Assembly: GCA_037446165.1 (NCBI GenBank)
Contig: JBBIJC010000077.1
Span: 1-11,735, forward strand
DNA: 11,735 nucleotides
From: Parasulfuritortus sp037446165
Lineage (GTDB): Bacteria > Pseudomonadota > Gammaproteobacteria > Burkholderiales > Thiobacillaceae
Reading direction: 5' to 3'
A program made the translations under genes and the position numbers. Positions within the stretch are counted from its first letter, which is position 1. Each line of letters starts with the position of its first letter. The notes below the pieces were generated by a model. It was given only the letters and a program-made list of their open reading frames with translations. It did no database searches and had not been told where the DNA came from. This document shows, piece after piece, positions 1 to 6,522 of the stretch.

Positions 1-32
1 TAATTACAGTTGCCTGACCCAAAGGAACAGAC

Positions 33-171
33 ATGAGAAACATCCATATCGACCTGATAGCTATGCGCGCAGATGAAACGCGGAGCGGATGTCCCATATC
101 CACATGTTGTGCTGGGCGACCGGCCAGTCCATGCCGTACCTATTGGAACCCTTGAGAAAGGAGGCCGATGA
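33..171 (+). other. Ambiguous micro-ORF region, possibly a small frameshifted gene
   Basis: Two short overlapping reading frames lie here. One starts at ATG 33 behind a purine-rich AAAGGAA (21-27) and gives 40 residues beginning MRNIHIDLIA, stopping at 153-155. The other starts at ATG 73, gives 32 residues (ending GTLEKGGR) and its TGA (169-171) overlaps the start of the next gene. Read together they would make one protein of about 45-50 residues if a single +1 shift near 60-80 joined them. Whether this is one broken gene, two tiny coupled genes or non-coding leader cannot be decided here. The TAA at 1-3 may be the stop of a gene upstream of the window. I recognise no family. Confidence 0.25.
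157..164 (+). promoter_or_regulatory. Ribosome binding site choosing the start of the 58-aa gene
   Basis: AAAGGAGG is a near-perfect Shine-Dalgarno sequence. It lies 6 nt before ATG 171 and only 3 nt before the in-frame ATG 168, so 171 is the better start. Confidence 0.6.
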
Positions 172-347
172 TGGAAAGAAATGTTTTCGCCAGAGGTGAA
201 TTCATGAGTTTCATGGACCGATTCATGGATGAGCATCCGGAGGTGGTCAAGGACCAACAACGGGGCTGGGAAATCTACTGGAAAGCGCAGAAAATCGATT
301 TGGAAGAACTCGGCTACCAAGTGCCAGAATCAGTTCTGGTTCATTAA
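171..347 (+). CDS. 58-aa small protein, DUF3460-like
   Basis: Small, soluble, charged protein of 58 residues with no signal peptide or membrane segment. Residues 12-51 carry the pattern F-M-D-x-F-M-x-E-H-P-E-V-x-x-x-Q-x-x-G-W, then a W-K pair and I-D-L-E-E-L. From memory this resembles DUF3460, a family of roughly 60-residue proteobacterial proteins with a PE-x-x-x-x-Q-x-x-G core followed by W-D-K and D-L-D-E; its function is unknown. The start at 171 is set by the strong RBS at 157-164; an in-frame ATG at 204 (residue 12) is a weaker alternative with no comparable RBS. It heads a run of three small forward genes, 24 bp before the next one. The local GC (about 47% in the line counted) is lower than in smc. 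Confidence 0.55.
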   Translation: MERNVFARGEFMSFMDRFMDEHPEVVKDQQRGWEIYWKAQKIDLEELGYQVPESVLVH

Positions 348-371
348 GGCCGGCAAGTAATGGTGGGCTAA

Positions 372-725
372 ATGACAAACATCGTTAACCTGATCGGACA
401 ATGGGAAAAACTGGCGGGTGGCATGATGACCGTCCGCGAATACGGTGTGCATCTGTCCTTGGTCGATGCTGCCAGGGTGGCGGCTCTGGCCGATATGTAT
501 CCGCGTCGAAGCGAAACCCAGTTGATTTCTGAATTGCTCAGTGCGGCGCTGGATGAGCTTGAAACGTCCATGCCCTATGTTCAGGGCAAGCAGGTGGTGT
601 CCGAGGATGAGGAAGGGAACCCGCTCTACGAAGATGTAGGACCGACGCCCCGGTTTCTAGAATTGAGTCGGCAATACCTGTATGCAATGGCGAAACTGGC
701 TGGCTCGAATGGAAATCCTGTCTGA
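372..725 (+). CDS. Conserved 117-aa protein of the 'pilin assembly / type 1 pili tip component' annotation family
   Basis: The protein has 117 residues, no signal peptide and no hydrophobic segment, so a location on a pilus tip is unlikely despite the name usually given to this family. The match is from memory of Pseudomonas-type proteins: an N-terminal Q-W-E-x-x-A-x-G, then E-Y-x-V-H-L-x-L-x-D-A-A, the stretch A-L-A-D-M-Y-P-R-R, the stretch L-I-S-E-L-L-S-A-A-L-D-E-L-E, an acidic S-E-D-E-E-G-N-P-L-Y-E-D-V-G-P-T-P-R-F block (about residues 76-95) and a basic helical C-terminus. The conserved middle looks helical, with a ribbon-helix-helix-like or small helical-bundle flavour, but I would not assign DNA binding. 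The start at ATG 372 matches the family's N-terminal Q-W-E position; the upstream RBS is weak. It sits 42 bp before the DsrC-fold gene and is probably co-transcribed. Family membership is fairly secure; the real function is unknown. Confidence 0.7.
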   Translation: MTNIVNLIGQWEKLAGGMMTVREYGVHLSLVDAARVAALADMYPRRSETQLISELLSAALDELETSMPYVQGKQVVSEDEEGNPLYEDVGPTPRFLELSRQYLYAMAKLAGSNGNPV

Positions 726-752
726 TTCGCATCGGCATTGGCAGTGCTCGGA

Positions 753-760
753 AAAGGAGG
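753..760 (+). promoter_or_regulatory. Ribosome binding site choosing the start of the DsrC-fold gene
   Basis: AAAGGAGG lies 7 nt before ATG 768. It rules out the in-frame upstream TTG at 738, because this RBS would then lie inside the coding sequence. Confidence 0.65.
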
Positions 761-767
761 AAATATC

Positions 768-1112
768 ATGAATGGCGACGCCATGATCCGATCTGAAATG
801 GAAACCTTGCCGGCATCCTGGTTTGATGAGGACAGCTTCCTGACCGATCCGCACATTTGGAATCACCAGCTTGCCGAGCAGATCGCATTGGCCGATGGGA
901 TATCGCAACTCACGGCCAAGCATTGGGAGGTCATCGACCATGTGCGCGAGAAGTATTTCCTGAACGGGGCGCTGCCCGTAATGCGCCTGGTGTGCCGAGC
1001 CGCCGGCCTTGACCGGCATAAGGCCTACACGTTGTTCGGCAGTTGCAAAGGACTGTGGCGCGTGGCGGGTCTGCCGAATCCGGGCGAGGAAGCCAAGTCC
1101 TACATGAATTGA
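768..1112 (+). CDS. DsrC/TusE/DsvC-family protein lacking both canonical redox cysteines
   Basis: 114 residues. The core after W18-F19 follows the DsrC fold: L-T-D-P-H-I-W, then L-A-E-Q-I-A-x-x-D-G-I-x-x-L-T-x-x-H-W-E-V-I-x-x-V-R-E-K-Y, then L-P-V-M-R-L-V, a short loop, and a C-terminal arm C93-K-G-L-W97-R-V-A-G-L-P-N-P. In DsrC proper, one cysteine (CysB) lies three residues before A-G-L-P and a second (CysA) is penultimate; TusE keeps only CysA. Here W97 occupies the CysB position, and the C-terminus reads G-E-E-A-K-S-Y-M-N with no cysteine. C93 is four residues upstream of the CysB site, and C76 is internal. Persulfide relay by the standard mechanism therefore looks impossible. DsrC-family members without these cysteines are known and have been suggested to be regulatory. 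Start set by the RBS at 753-760. It is last in the small-gene run and convergent with queF across the MITE. Confidence 0.8.
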   Translation: MNGDAMIRSEMETLPASWFDEDSFLTDPHIWNHQLAEQIALADGISQLTAKHWEVIDHVREKYFLNGALPVMRLVCRAAGLDRHKAYTLFGSCKGLWRVAGLPNPGEEAKSYMN

Positions 1113-1219
1113 TTCCGGCCTAGGCCGCCAGGTTCGACAGGCAGGTGCCTTACGCCAACATGCTGCAAACCAGTCGATCCTGTCTGTCCCCGCTTTAGGG
1201 AAGCACTGATTTATTCGTC

Positions 1220-1239
1220 ATCCCCGCGTAGGCGGGGAT
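1220..1239. repeat. REP-like hairpin, left arm of the element
   Basis: ATCCCCGC, loop GTAG, GCGGGGAT: a perfect 8-bp stem. This CCCGCGTAGGCGGG type of palindrome is commonly dispersed in intergenic regions of proteobacterial genomes. Confidence 0.75.
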
Positions 1240-1260
1240 CCAGTGCCTTGATTCGACTGG

Positions 1261-1280
1261 GCTCCCGCCTACGCGGGAGC
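1261..1280. repeat. REP-like hairpin, right arm of the element
   Basis: GCTCCCGC, loop CTAC, GCGGGAGC: a perfect 8-bp stem, nearly the inverted copy of the hairpin at 1220-1239. There is no U-tract after it on either strand, so it is not a classical intrinsic terminator. Confidence 0.75.
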
Positions 1281-1307
1281 GACGAAGTCGATTAAATCAG
1301 CGTTTCC

Positions 1308-1727
1308 TTAGCCCCGCGTATTCGACTGCCCTGCGAACTGGCTCAGTTCGACGAAGGGGGTCGGTTGCCAGCCCGGTTTGCGATGTTCGGCCACCACGTT
1401 GGTGAAAATGCCGCCCCGGACGTAGAACTTGGCGGTCAGGCGCATGAAGCGCGGATCCAGTTCAGTCACCAGGTCGTCCAGGATGCGATTGGTGACGGCT
1501 TCGTGGAAGTGGCCTTCGTCGCGGAACGACCACACATACAACTTCAGGCTCTTCAGTTCGACGCATTTCCGGTCCGGGATGTAGTCCAGGTACAGGGTGG
1601 CGAAGTCGGGCTGGCCGGTTTTCGGGCACAGGCAGGTGAATTCCGGTATTTCGATGTGAATGTGGTAGTCGCGGGCGGAGTTGGGACTGTCGAAGGTTTC
1701 CAGGGTTTTTTGGGGTTGGCTGGGCAT
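1308..1727 (-). CDS. queF: NADPH-dependent 7-cyano-7-deazaguanine reductase (preQ0 reductase), unimodal QueF
   Basis: Cytosolic enzyme that reduces the nitrile of preQ0 to the aminomethyl group of preQ1 in queuosine tRNA modification. The 139-residue length fits the short, single-domain (YkvM-type) form rather than the longer two-domain E. coli type. Visible residues are F-T-C-L-C-P-K-T-G-Q-P-D-F-A, with the likely nucleophile Cys34 and acid Asp41; the QueF signature E57-L-K-S-L-K-L-Y64 for NADPH and substrate; then R-D-E-G-x-F-H-E, R-F-M-R-L-T-A-K-F and R-G-G-I. The start is ATG at 1727-1725; the open frame extends further upstream into smc, but that extension is unrelated sequence and no good RBS supports it. 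It is transcribed away from smc. Its stop codon TAA (1310-1308) falls inside the TTAG repeat bordering the MITE, so the gene ends exactly at the element edge. Confidence 0.95.
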   Translation of the reverse strand: MPSQPQKTLETFDSPNSARDYHIHIEIPEFTCLCPKTGQPDFATLYLDYIPDRKCVELKSLKLYVWSFRDEGHFHEAVTNRILDDLVTELDPRFMRLTAKFYVRGGIFTNVVAEHRKPGWQPTPFVELSQFAGQSNTRG

Positions 1728-1785
1728 GTTGTTCGCCGGGCAAGTTAAAATGTGACAGCAATTATAAAACCCGAAGCTTCCTTCC
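1728..1785. promoter_or_regulatory. Divergent queF/smc intergenic region with AT-rich promoter-like core
   Basis: This 58-bp gap is strikingly AT-rich at 1745-1769 within GC-rich surroundings. TATAAA (1763-1768) is a plausible -10 for smc, and the overlapping TATAAT on the minus strand (1766-1761), or TTTTAA at 1750-1745, could serve queF. No convincing -35 box is visible for either, so the exact promoters are uncertain. Confidence 0.45.
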
Positions 1786-4700
1786 TTGCGTCTAAAACAC
1801 ATCCATCTCGCCGGTTTCAAGTCGTTCGTCGATCCGGTCACCATTCCGGCCCCCGCGCGCCTGACCGGCATCGTCGGACCGAACGGCTGCGGCAAGTCGA
1901 ACGTGATCGATGCGGTGCGCTGGGTGTTGGGCGAGTCCAAGGCGAAGGAACTGCGCGGCTCGTCGATGCAGGATGTGATCTTCAACGGTTCGGCCAATCG
2001 CAAGCCGGCCTCGCGTGCCTCGGTCGAGATGCTGTTCGACAACAACGAGGGCAGGGCGCAGGGCCAGTGGTCGCAATATGCCGAGATCTCGGTCAAGCGG
2101 ATGTTGACCCGGACCGGCGATTCCAGCTACTACATCAACAACATCCAGGTCCGGCGCAAGGATGTCTACGACCTGTTCCTGGGCACTGGTCTGGGCGGCG
2201 ATGCCTACGCCATCATCGAGCAGGGCATGATCTCGCGGATCATCGAGTCCAAGCCCGAGGAACTGCGCGGCTATCTGGAGGAAGCGGCCGGCGTCTCCAA
2301 GTACAAGGAGCGGCGCAAGGAGACCGAGGCCCGGCTGCGTGACACCCACGAGAATCTGTCCCGGGTTGACGACATCCGGGCCGAGTTGGCCACCCAGCTC
2401 GAACGCCTGACCGGCCAGGCCGAGGTCGCCCGCCGCTTTTTTGCCCTGAACGAAGAAAAGGTGCTGAAAGAAGGCCTGCTCTCGCTGTTGCGCAAGCGCG
2501 ATGCCCAGGCCCGCCAGGTCAAGCTGGTCCAGGACATGGAACGTGCCCGCAACGACATCGAGGCCGCCATGGCTGACCTGCGCAGGCTGGAAAGCGAGAT
2601 GGAGACCGCCCGCCTGGACCAGTTCTCGGCCACCGAGGCGGTCAATCAGGCCCAGGCCCGGTTCTATGCCGAGGGGGCCGAGGCGAGCCGGCTGGAACAG
2701 GCCCAGCGTCACATCAAGGACAACCGGGAACGCCTGCAGAACGACTTGCGTCGCCTGGCGGAGCGGGTCGAGCAGGCCCGGGTCGATCAGGACACCCTGG
2801 CCGAGCAGGTCGAGCAATGCCAGATGGATGGCGAGGCGGCGCGCGAGCTGGCCGAGACGCTGGCCGAGCGGGCGCTGGAGTCGTCGAAGACCCTGCCCGA
2901 TGCCGAACAGGCGCTGGAAGCCGCCCAGCGCCGCCATGCCGAGAGGCAGCGCGAACTGGCCGCCCTGGAGCACCAGGCCCAGGTGGAACAGACCCACCGT
3001 CAGCATGCCGACCGCAGCATCGAACAACTCAAGGTCCGCCAGACCCGGCTCAGCCAGGAACGCTCGGCCCTGGGCAATGCCACGCCGCAGCATCTGGCGC
3101 AGTTGGAACAGGACCTGGAAGAGGCCAATCAGCGGGTCGAACTGCTCAAGGAAGAGCTGGAAGACCTGCGCACCGATTTCCCTTTGCTGGAGCGGGCGCG
3201 CCGCGACGCCGCTGACCAACTCGACCAGGCCAGCCGCAATCTGCACCGGCTGGAGGCAGAACTGCTGGCCCTGCGGAAGTTGCAGGAGCGATCCAGCAAC
3301 GCCGAACAGGAAGGTCAGTCCTGGCTGACCCGGCAGGGTCTGAACGACTGCCGTCACCTCTGGCAGGGCATCCGGGTCGATTCAGGCTGGGAGGATGCGG
3401 TCGAGGCCGCATTGGGCGAGCGCCTCGCCGCCCTGCTGACCGAGAACCAGGACAGCTGGCTCAGCGCACCGCCGGAAAGCCGGCTCGACCTGGCCTTGAC
3501 CTGGATCGCTGACCCGAGTGAAATCCCGCCTCGTCATCCTGACCTGACGCCCCTGCTGCAGCGAATCCGCAGCCCCGAACATCTGGCCGAGCGGCTGCTG
3601 GCCGACTGGCTGGCCCAGGTCTATGCCGCGCCCGATCTGGCCACCGCCATGGCCCTGCGCGTGCACCTCCCGGCCGGCGGGTTGATCGCCACGCCGCAGG
3701 GGCATCTGATCAGCCGCGCCGCCGTCACCTACAACGCCCCGAACAAGGGCCATCATGGTCTGCTGAAACGCTCGCGCGACATCGAAATCCTGACCGTGCG
3801 CCTGAAAGAGGCCGAGCGCGGCCATGACGAATACCGTGAAATCGCCGATGAGGCCGGCGAAAAGGTACAGGACGCCCGCCGCGAAATGGAGAATCTGCAG
3901 GCCAGCGTCAACCAGGCTCAGGCTGAGGCGCATCAGCGGCAGATGGTGTTCCTGAAGGAAAGCGAAACCGTCAAGCGTCTGGAACAACGTCGCCAGCAAC
4001 TGGACGATGAACTGGCCGAACTGGCGGAGCAATTGGCCGAGGAGACGATGAGCCGGGCGGAGGCCGAGGCCCGTTACCAGGAAGCAAAACTGCAGCAGGA
4101 ATTCGCGCAGGAAAATCTTGAAACCGAGCGCGAAGCCCGGCGCGAACAGGAGGCCGCCGTAGCCGCCCTGCGCGAGCAGTTGCGGCGCGATGAACGTGAG
4201 GCGCAGGAGGCCGGGTTCAGGGTCAAGACGCTGGTCACCCGGTTCCATGATCTGGGCGAGCGCCGTCAGCAAACGGACCGGCTGTTGCAGGAACTCGCCC
4301 TTAGCGGACAGGAATTGCAGGCCCAGTTGCAGGGGCAGGATGAAATCGTGGTCCAGGGTGAGGTATTGGCCGCGCTGGAACGGCGCAAGGAGGCCGAGAT
4401 TGCCTTGGTCGCGACCCGTGAAGCGATGGAAGGTGCCAACCAGAAGCTGCGCGAACTGGAACAGAACCGCGTCCTGACCGAGCGCAAGCTGGAGCCGCTG
4501 CGGGCCAATGTGCAGAATCTGGAATTGAAGCTGCAGGAAGCCCGGCTCAGGGAAGAGCAATTCGCCGAACAGCTGCTGGAGCAGGATGAGGCTGTGCTGG
4601 CCGAAAAGCTCACGCCTGACCTGCGCGACAGCGGCCTGACTGCAGACATCGACCGGCTGGGCGGTGAAATCGCCAGCCTTGGCGCGGTCAACATGGCCGC

Positions 4701-5292
4701 CCTGGAAGAACTGGATACCGCCCGCCAGCGCAAGGATTATCTCGACGCCCAGGCCGAAGATCTGGCCACGGCCGCCGCTACGCTGGAAGAGGCCATACAG
4801 CGCATCGATGCCGAAAGCCGTGCCCGACTGAAGGCCACCTACGATTCGGTCAGCACCTCGTTCAAACGCCTGTTCACCGAGCTGTTCGGCGGTGGCGAGG
4901 CAGAGCTGATCCTCACCGGCGAGGAGATTCTCGACGCGGGCATGGTGGTCATGGCCCAGCCGCCGGGCAAGAAGAACAGTTCCATCCACTTGCTTTCCGG
5001 CGGCGAAAAGGCGCTCACCGCCATCTCGCTGGTGTTCGCCTTCTTCAGCCTCAACCCGGCGCCATTCTGCATTCTGGACGAGGTGGACGCACCGCTCGAC
5101 GATTCCAACACCGAACGCCTCTGCCGGCTGGTGGCGAAGATGTCGGAAGAGACCCAGTTCATGTTCATCACCCATAACCGGATCACCATGGAACTGGCCA
5201 CCCACCTGATCGGCGTGACCATGCCCGAACCCGGTGTGTCGCGGCCGGTGGCGGTGGATGTCGAGGATGCGGTCAGGCTGGTGGTGGCGTAA
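1786..5292 (+). CDS. smc: Chromosome segregation protein SMC
   Basis: Condensin ATPase that compacts and helps separate chromosomes, normally working as a dimer with the kleisin ScpA and ScpB (neither is in this window). 1168 residues, full length for bacterial SMC. The N-terminal head has the Walker A G31-P-N-G-C-G-K-S38, followed by a Q-loop region. Two long Gln/Glu/Ala-rich coiled coils flank a hinge at about residues 515-655 (E-D-A-V-E-A-A-L-G-E-R-L near its start). The hinge ends without the GG motif of Bacillus-type SMC, as in other gamma/beta forms. The C-terminal head has the ABC signature L1070-S-G-G-E-K-A and Walker B I-L-D1098-E1099-V-D. The start is TTG 1786, chosen because M-R-L-K-x-I-x-L-A-G-F-K-S-F is the family N-terminus and no ATG precedes it; no clear RBS is visible. 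In many related genomes smc is followed by zipA and ligA; here it is followed by a different membrane protein. Confidence 0.97.
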   Translation: MRLKHIHLAGFKSFVDPVTIPAPARLTGIVGPNGCGKSNVIDAVRWVLGESKAKELRGSSMQDVIFNGSANRKPASRASVEMLFDNNEGRAQGQWSQYAEISVKRMLTRTGDSSYYINNIQVRRKDVYDLFLGTGLGGDAYAIIEQGMISRIIESKPEELRGYLEEAAGVSKYKERRKETEARLRDTHENLSRVDDIRAELATQLERLTGQAEVARRFFALNEEKVLKEGLLSLLRKRDAQARQVKLVQDMERARNDIEAAMADLRRLESEMETARLDQFSATEAVNQAQARFYAEGAEASRLEQAQRHIKDNRERLQNDLRRLAERVEQARVDQDTLAEQVEQCQMDGEAARELAETLAERALESSKTLPDAEQALEAAQRRHAERQRELAALEHQAQVEQTHRQHADRSIEQLKVRQTRLSQERSALGNATPQHLAQLEQDLEEANQRVELLKEELEDLRTDFPLLERARRDAADQLDQASRNLHRLEAELLALRKLQERSSNAEQEGQSWLTRQGLNDCRHLWQGIRVDSGWEDAVEAALGERLAALLTENQDSWLSAPPESRLDLALTWIADPSEIPPRHPDLTPLLQRIRSPEHLAERLLADWLAQVYAAPDLATAMALRVHLPAGGLIATPQGHLISRAAVTYNAPNKGHHGLLKRSRDIEILTVRLKEAERGHDEYREIADEAGEKVQDARREMENLQASVNQAQAEAHQRQMVFLKESETVKRLEQRRQQLDDELAELAEQLAEETMSRAEAEARYQEAKLQQEFAQENLETEREARREQEAAVAALREQLRRDEREAQEAGFRVKTLVTRFHDLGERRQQTDRLLQELALSGQELQAQLQGQDEIVVQGEVLAALERRKEAEIALVATREAMEGANQKLRELEQNRVLTERKLEPLRANVQNLELKLQEARLREEQFAEQLLEQDEAVLAEKLTPDLRDSGLTADIDRLGGEIASLGAVNMAALEELDTARQRKDYLDAQAEDLATAAATLEEAIQRIDAESRARLKATYDSVSTSFKRLFTELFGGGEAELILTGEEILDAGMVVMAQPPGKKNSSIHLLSGGEKALTAISLVFAFFSLNPAPFCILDEVDAPLDDSNTERLCRLVAKMSEETQFMFITHNRITMELATHLIGVTMPEPGVSRPVAVDVEDAVRLVVA

Positions 5293-5323
5293 CGGTTGAT
5301 TGGTCCAGCCAGTACGCCAAACC

Positions 5324-6046
5324 ATGATTCCCTCCACCCCGAAACGAACCTGGGTCTTCCTGCTGGTCAGTTCCCTGGCCTTCTGGGGGCCGGATTACCT
5401 GGTTCCCGCCACGTGGCAACACAGCGCAAGCTACCTGCTGATCTCCAATCTTTATCAGGGCGCCCTGGTCGTGGCCTGGTTCTGGTTTGGCCCCGCGATC
5501 TGCAAGGTCATGGTGGTCAAGGAAATGGACTCCGGCCCATTGCGCCAGGCGGTGGATAGGGCACTCCAGAATCTGGGGCATGGCGGCGTTCGCCTGGCAA
5601 GTCTGCCGGTCGTCCTCGCCGATTACCCGGAACCATTTGTTCTAACCGCGGGCCTCCTGCCCAGGCAATGTGAGGTCTACCTGTCATCCGGCCTGGTTGG
5701 CCATCTCGGCCCATACGGGTTGCGTTTCCTGCTGGCGCGTACTCTGGTGCATGGCACCTGGGTGCAACGGCTGGTCGCCATGCTGCCGGTTCTGGCGTTG
5801 ACCGTGCTGTTCCCCGGCGTGCCATCTGGGTTGAGCGACTGGCTGGTCGCCGCCGGCTTTTTGCTGGCTTGGCTGGTCGTGCATTGGATTTTCGAATTGC
5901 AGGTCGATCGCAAGGCCGCGCGGGCCATGGGGCCTGATGCGACCAGGGGGTTGCTGGAAATGTTGGCGGCTCAGGGCCGGCCGATAGGTGGCTTCTCGCT
6001 GCACCCACCACTGCGCTGGCGTCTCAAGCAGGTAAGTGGTAAATAA
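5324..6046 (+). CDS. Four-helix membrane protein resembling an M48/HtpX-type peptidase with a degenerate active site
   Basis: 240 residues. Likely membrane helices lie at about residues 9-27, 37-60, 147-166 and 171-191, with a soluble segment between helices 2 and 3. That segment reads P-E-P-F-V-L-T-A-G-L-L, V-Y-L-S-S-G-L-V, L-G-P-Y-G-L-R-F-L-L-A, like the stretch before HExxH in M48 and M56 peptidases. The zinc motif itself is changed: R139-T-L-V-H143 stands where H-E-x-x-H belongs, so the first His and the catalytic Glu are gone. Downstream of helix 4, E191-L-Q-V-D195-R-K-A matches the third-ligand E-x-x-x-D-x-x-A motif. Helix order (two, HExxH, two, then E) is that of HtpX. The fold call is inference from these motifs, and peptidase activity is unlikely. 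The start ATG 5324 is preferred over TTG 5300 because the hydrophobic N-terminus follows it directly. It lies 31 bp after smc and 7 bp before yajD. Confidence 0.65.
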   Translation: MIPSTPKRTWVFLLVSSLAFWGPDYLVPATWQHSASYLLISNLYQGALVVAWFWFGPAICKVMVVKEMDSGPLRQAVDRALQNLGHGGVRLASLPVVLADYPEPFVLTAGLLPRQCEVYLSSGLVGHLGPYGLRFLLARTLVHGTWVQRLVAMLPVLALTVLFPGVPSGLSDWLVAAGFLLAWLVVHWIFELQVDRKAARAMGPDATRGLLEMLAAQGRPIGGFSLHPPLRWRLKQVSGK

Positions 6047-6053
6047 TCACCTT

Positions 6054-6419
6054 ATGGCAGACTCAAAAAACCGACTCGATCAGATCGTTCTCGACGCCCG
6101 GCGCAATGCCGAGAAGCGCGCGCAGGGCTATCGCGAGCAGGCCCTCAAGCTGTTTCCATGGGTCTGCGGACGCTGTGCACGGACCTTTGACCGGAGCAAC
6201 CTTCAGCTGCTCGAAGTCCACCACAAGAACAGCAATCATGACGACAATCCGCCCGACGGCAGCAACTGGGAATTGCTCTGCACCTATTGCCATGAGAACG
6301 AGCACGCCAAGCTGAAAGACATGGCCGGCCGCACCGACTCCGGCACCGCGACACCGTCCACCACGTTCAATCCGTTCGCTGACCTGAAGGCGATGATGGC
6401 GGCGAAGAAGCGGGACTGA
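6054..6419 (+). CDS. yajD: HNH nuclease family protein YajD
   Basis: 121 residues, close to E. coli YajD along its whole length. The core is G-Y-R-E-Q-A-L-K-L-F-P-W-V-C38-x-x-C41, then the HNH strand with V-H56-H57, D-G-S-N71-W-E-L-L-C76-x-x-C79-H80, and H84. The four cysteines form the structural zinc site and H56/H57/N71/H80 are the likely HNH residues. The tail N-P-F-A-D-L-K-A-M-M followed by lysines is a YajD hallmark. HNH folds usually nick or cut DNA, but the biological substrate of YajD is not established as far as I know. ATG 6054 is chosen over GTG 6036 because the GTG lies inside the preceding gene and the extra residues are not family-like. No good Shine-Dalgarno is visible; translation is probably coupled to the gene ending 7 bp upstream. 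Confidence 0.9.
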   Translation: MADSKNRLDQIVLDARRNAEKRAQGYREQALKLFPWVCGRCARTFDRSNLQLLEVHHKNSNHDDNPPDGSNWELLCTYCHENEHAKLKDMAGRTDSGTATPSTTFNPFADLKAMMAAKKRD

Positions 6420-6506
6420 GGTTCAGCCCGGATTGGCCAGCCGGTCGTTCCGGCAAGGCTTCTTCCCAAATGCCGGCTCAAGCAGGTTCCTCTCCCAAGG
6501 GCCCAT

Positions 6507-6522
6507 CCGCTACACTGGCGCG
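6507..6522 (+). promoter_or_regulatory. Possible -10 box directly in front of yoaA
   Basis: TACACT at 6511-6516 is a fair -10 hexamer, only 6 nt before ATG 6523. If used, the transcript would start at or within a few bases of the start codon (leaderless), which would fit the lack of an RBS. No convincing -35 is seen 17 nt upstream, so this is weak. Confidence 0.25.

Larger units (their letters stand above)
1195..1311. mobile_element. MITE-like element with terminal inverted repeats and TTAG target duplication
   Basis: The element itself spans 1199-1307 (109 bp). Its left end, GGAAGCACTGATTTA (1199-1213), is the inverted complement of its right end (1293-1307) with 2 mismatches in 15. TTAG occurs directly outside both ends (1195-1198 and 1308-1311), as expected for a 4-bp target duplication. 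Inside are two hairpins with 8-bp stems and 4-nt loops (1220-1239 and 1261-1280), near mirror images of each other, joined by CCAGT/ACTGG (1240-1244 and 1256-1260). It has no reading frame, so it would need a transposase in trans. Ends starting GGAA and a CTAA/TTAG target recall the IS5 group, which favours 4-bp CTAR-type targets; that link is inference. It lies between convergent genes and could also act as a bidirectional transcript end. Confidence 0.7.

Noticed and set aside
1116..1127. Perfect 12-bp palindrome CGGCCTAGGCCG just after the DsrC-fold gene
   Set aside because: It leaves no room for a normal hairpin loop and has no U-tract; with high GC such palindromes arise by chance.
1220..1280. 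Repeated CCCGC...GCGGG units as a CRISPR array
   Set aside because: Only two copies, in inverted orientation, with no uniform spacers; they are the arms of the palindromic element.
1728..2096. N-terminal extension of queF to 262 residues
   Set aside because: The extra part runs antisense through the smc start and has no QueF similarity; ATG 1727 gives the standard family length.
1792..5337. Very long open frames antisense to smc (521 and 651 codons)
   Set aside because: Shadows produced by high GC and the Leu/Gln/Glu-rich coiled-coil codons of smc; the smc motifs prove the sense frame.
5738..5752. Calling the protein at 5324-6046 an active M48 peptidase
   Set aside because: The HExxH site reads R-T-L-V-H, lacking the catalytic Glu and one zinc His.
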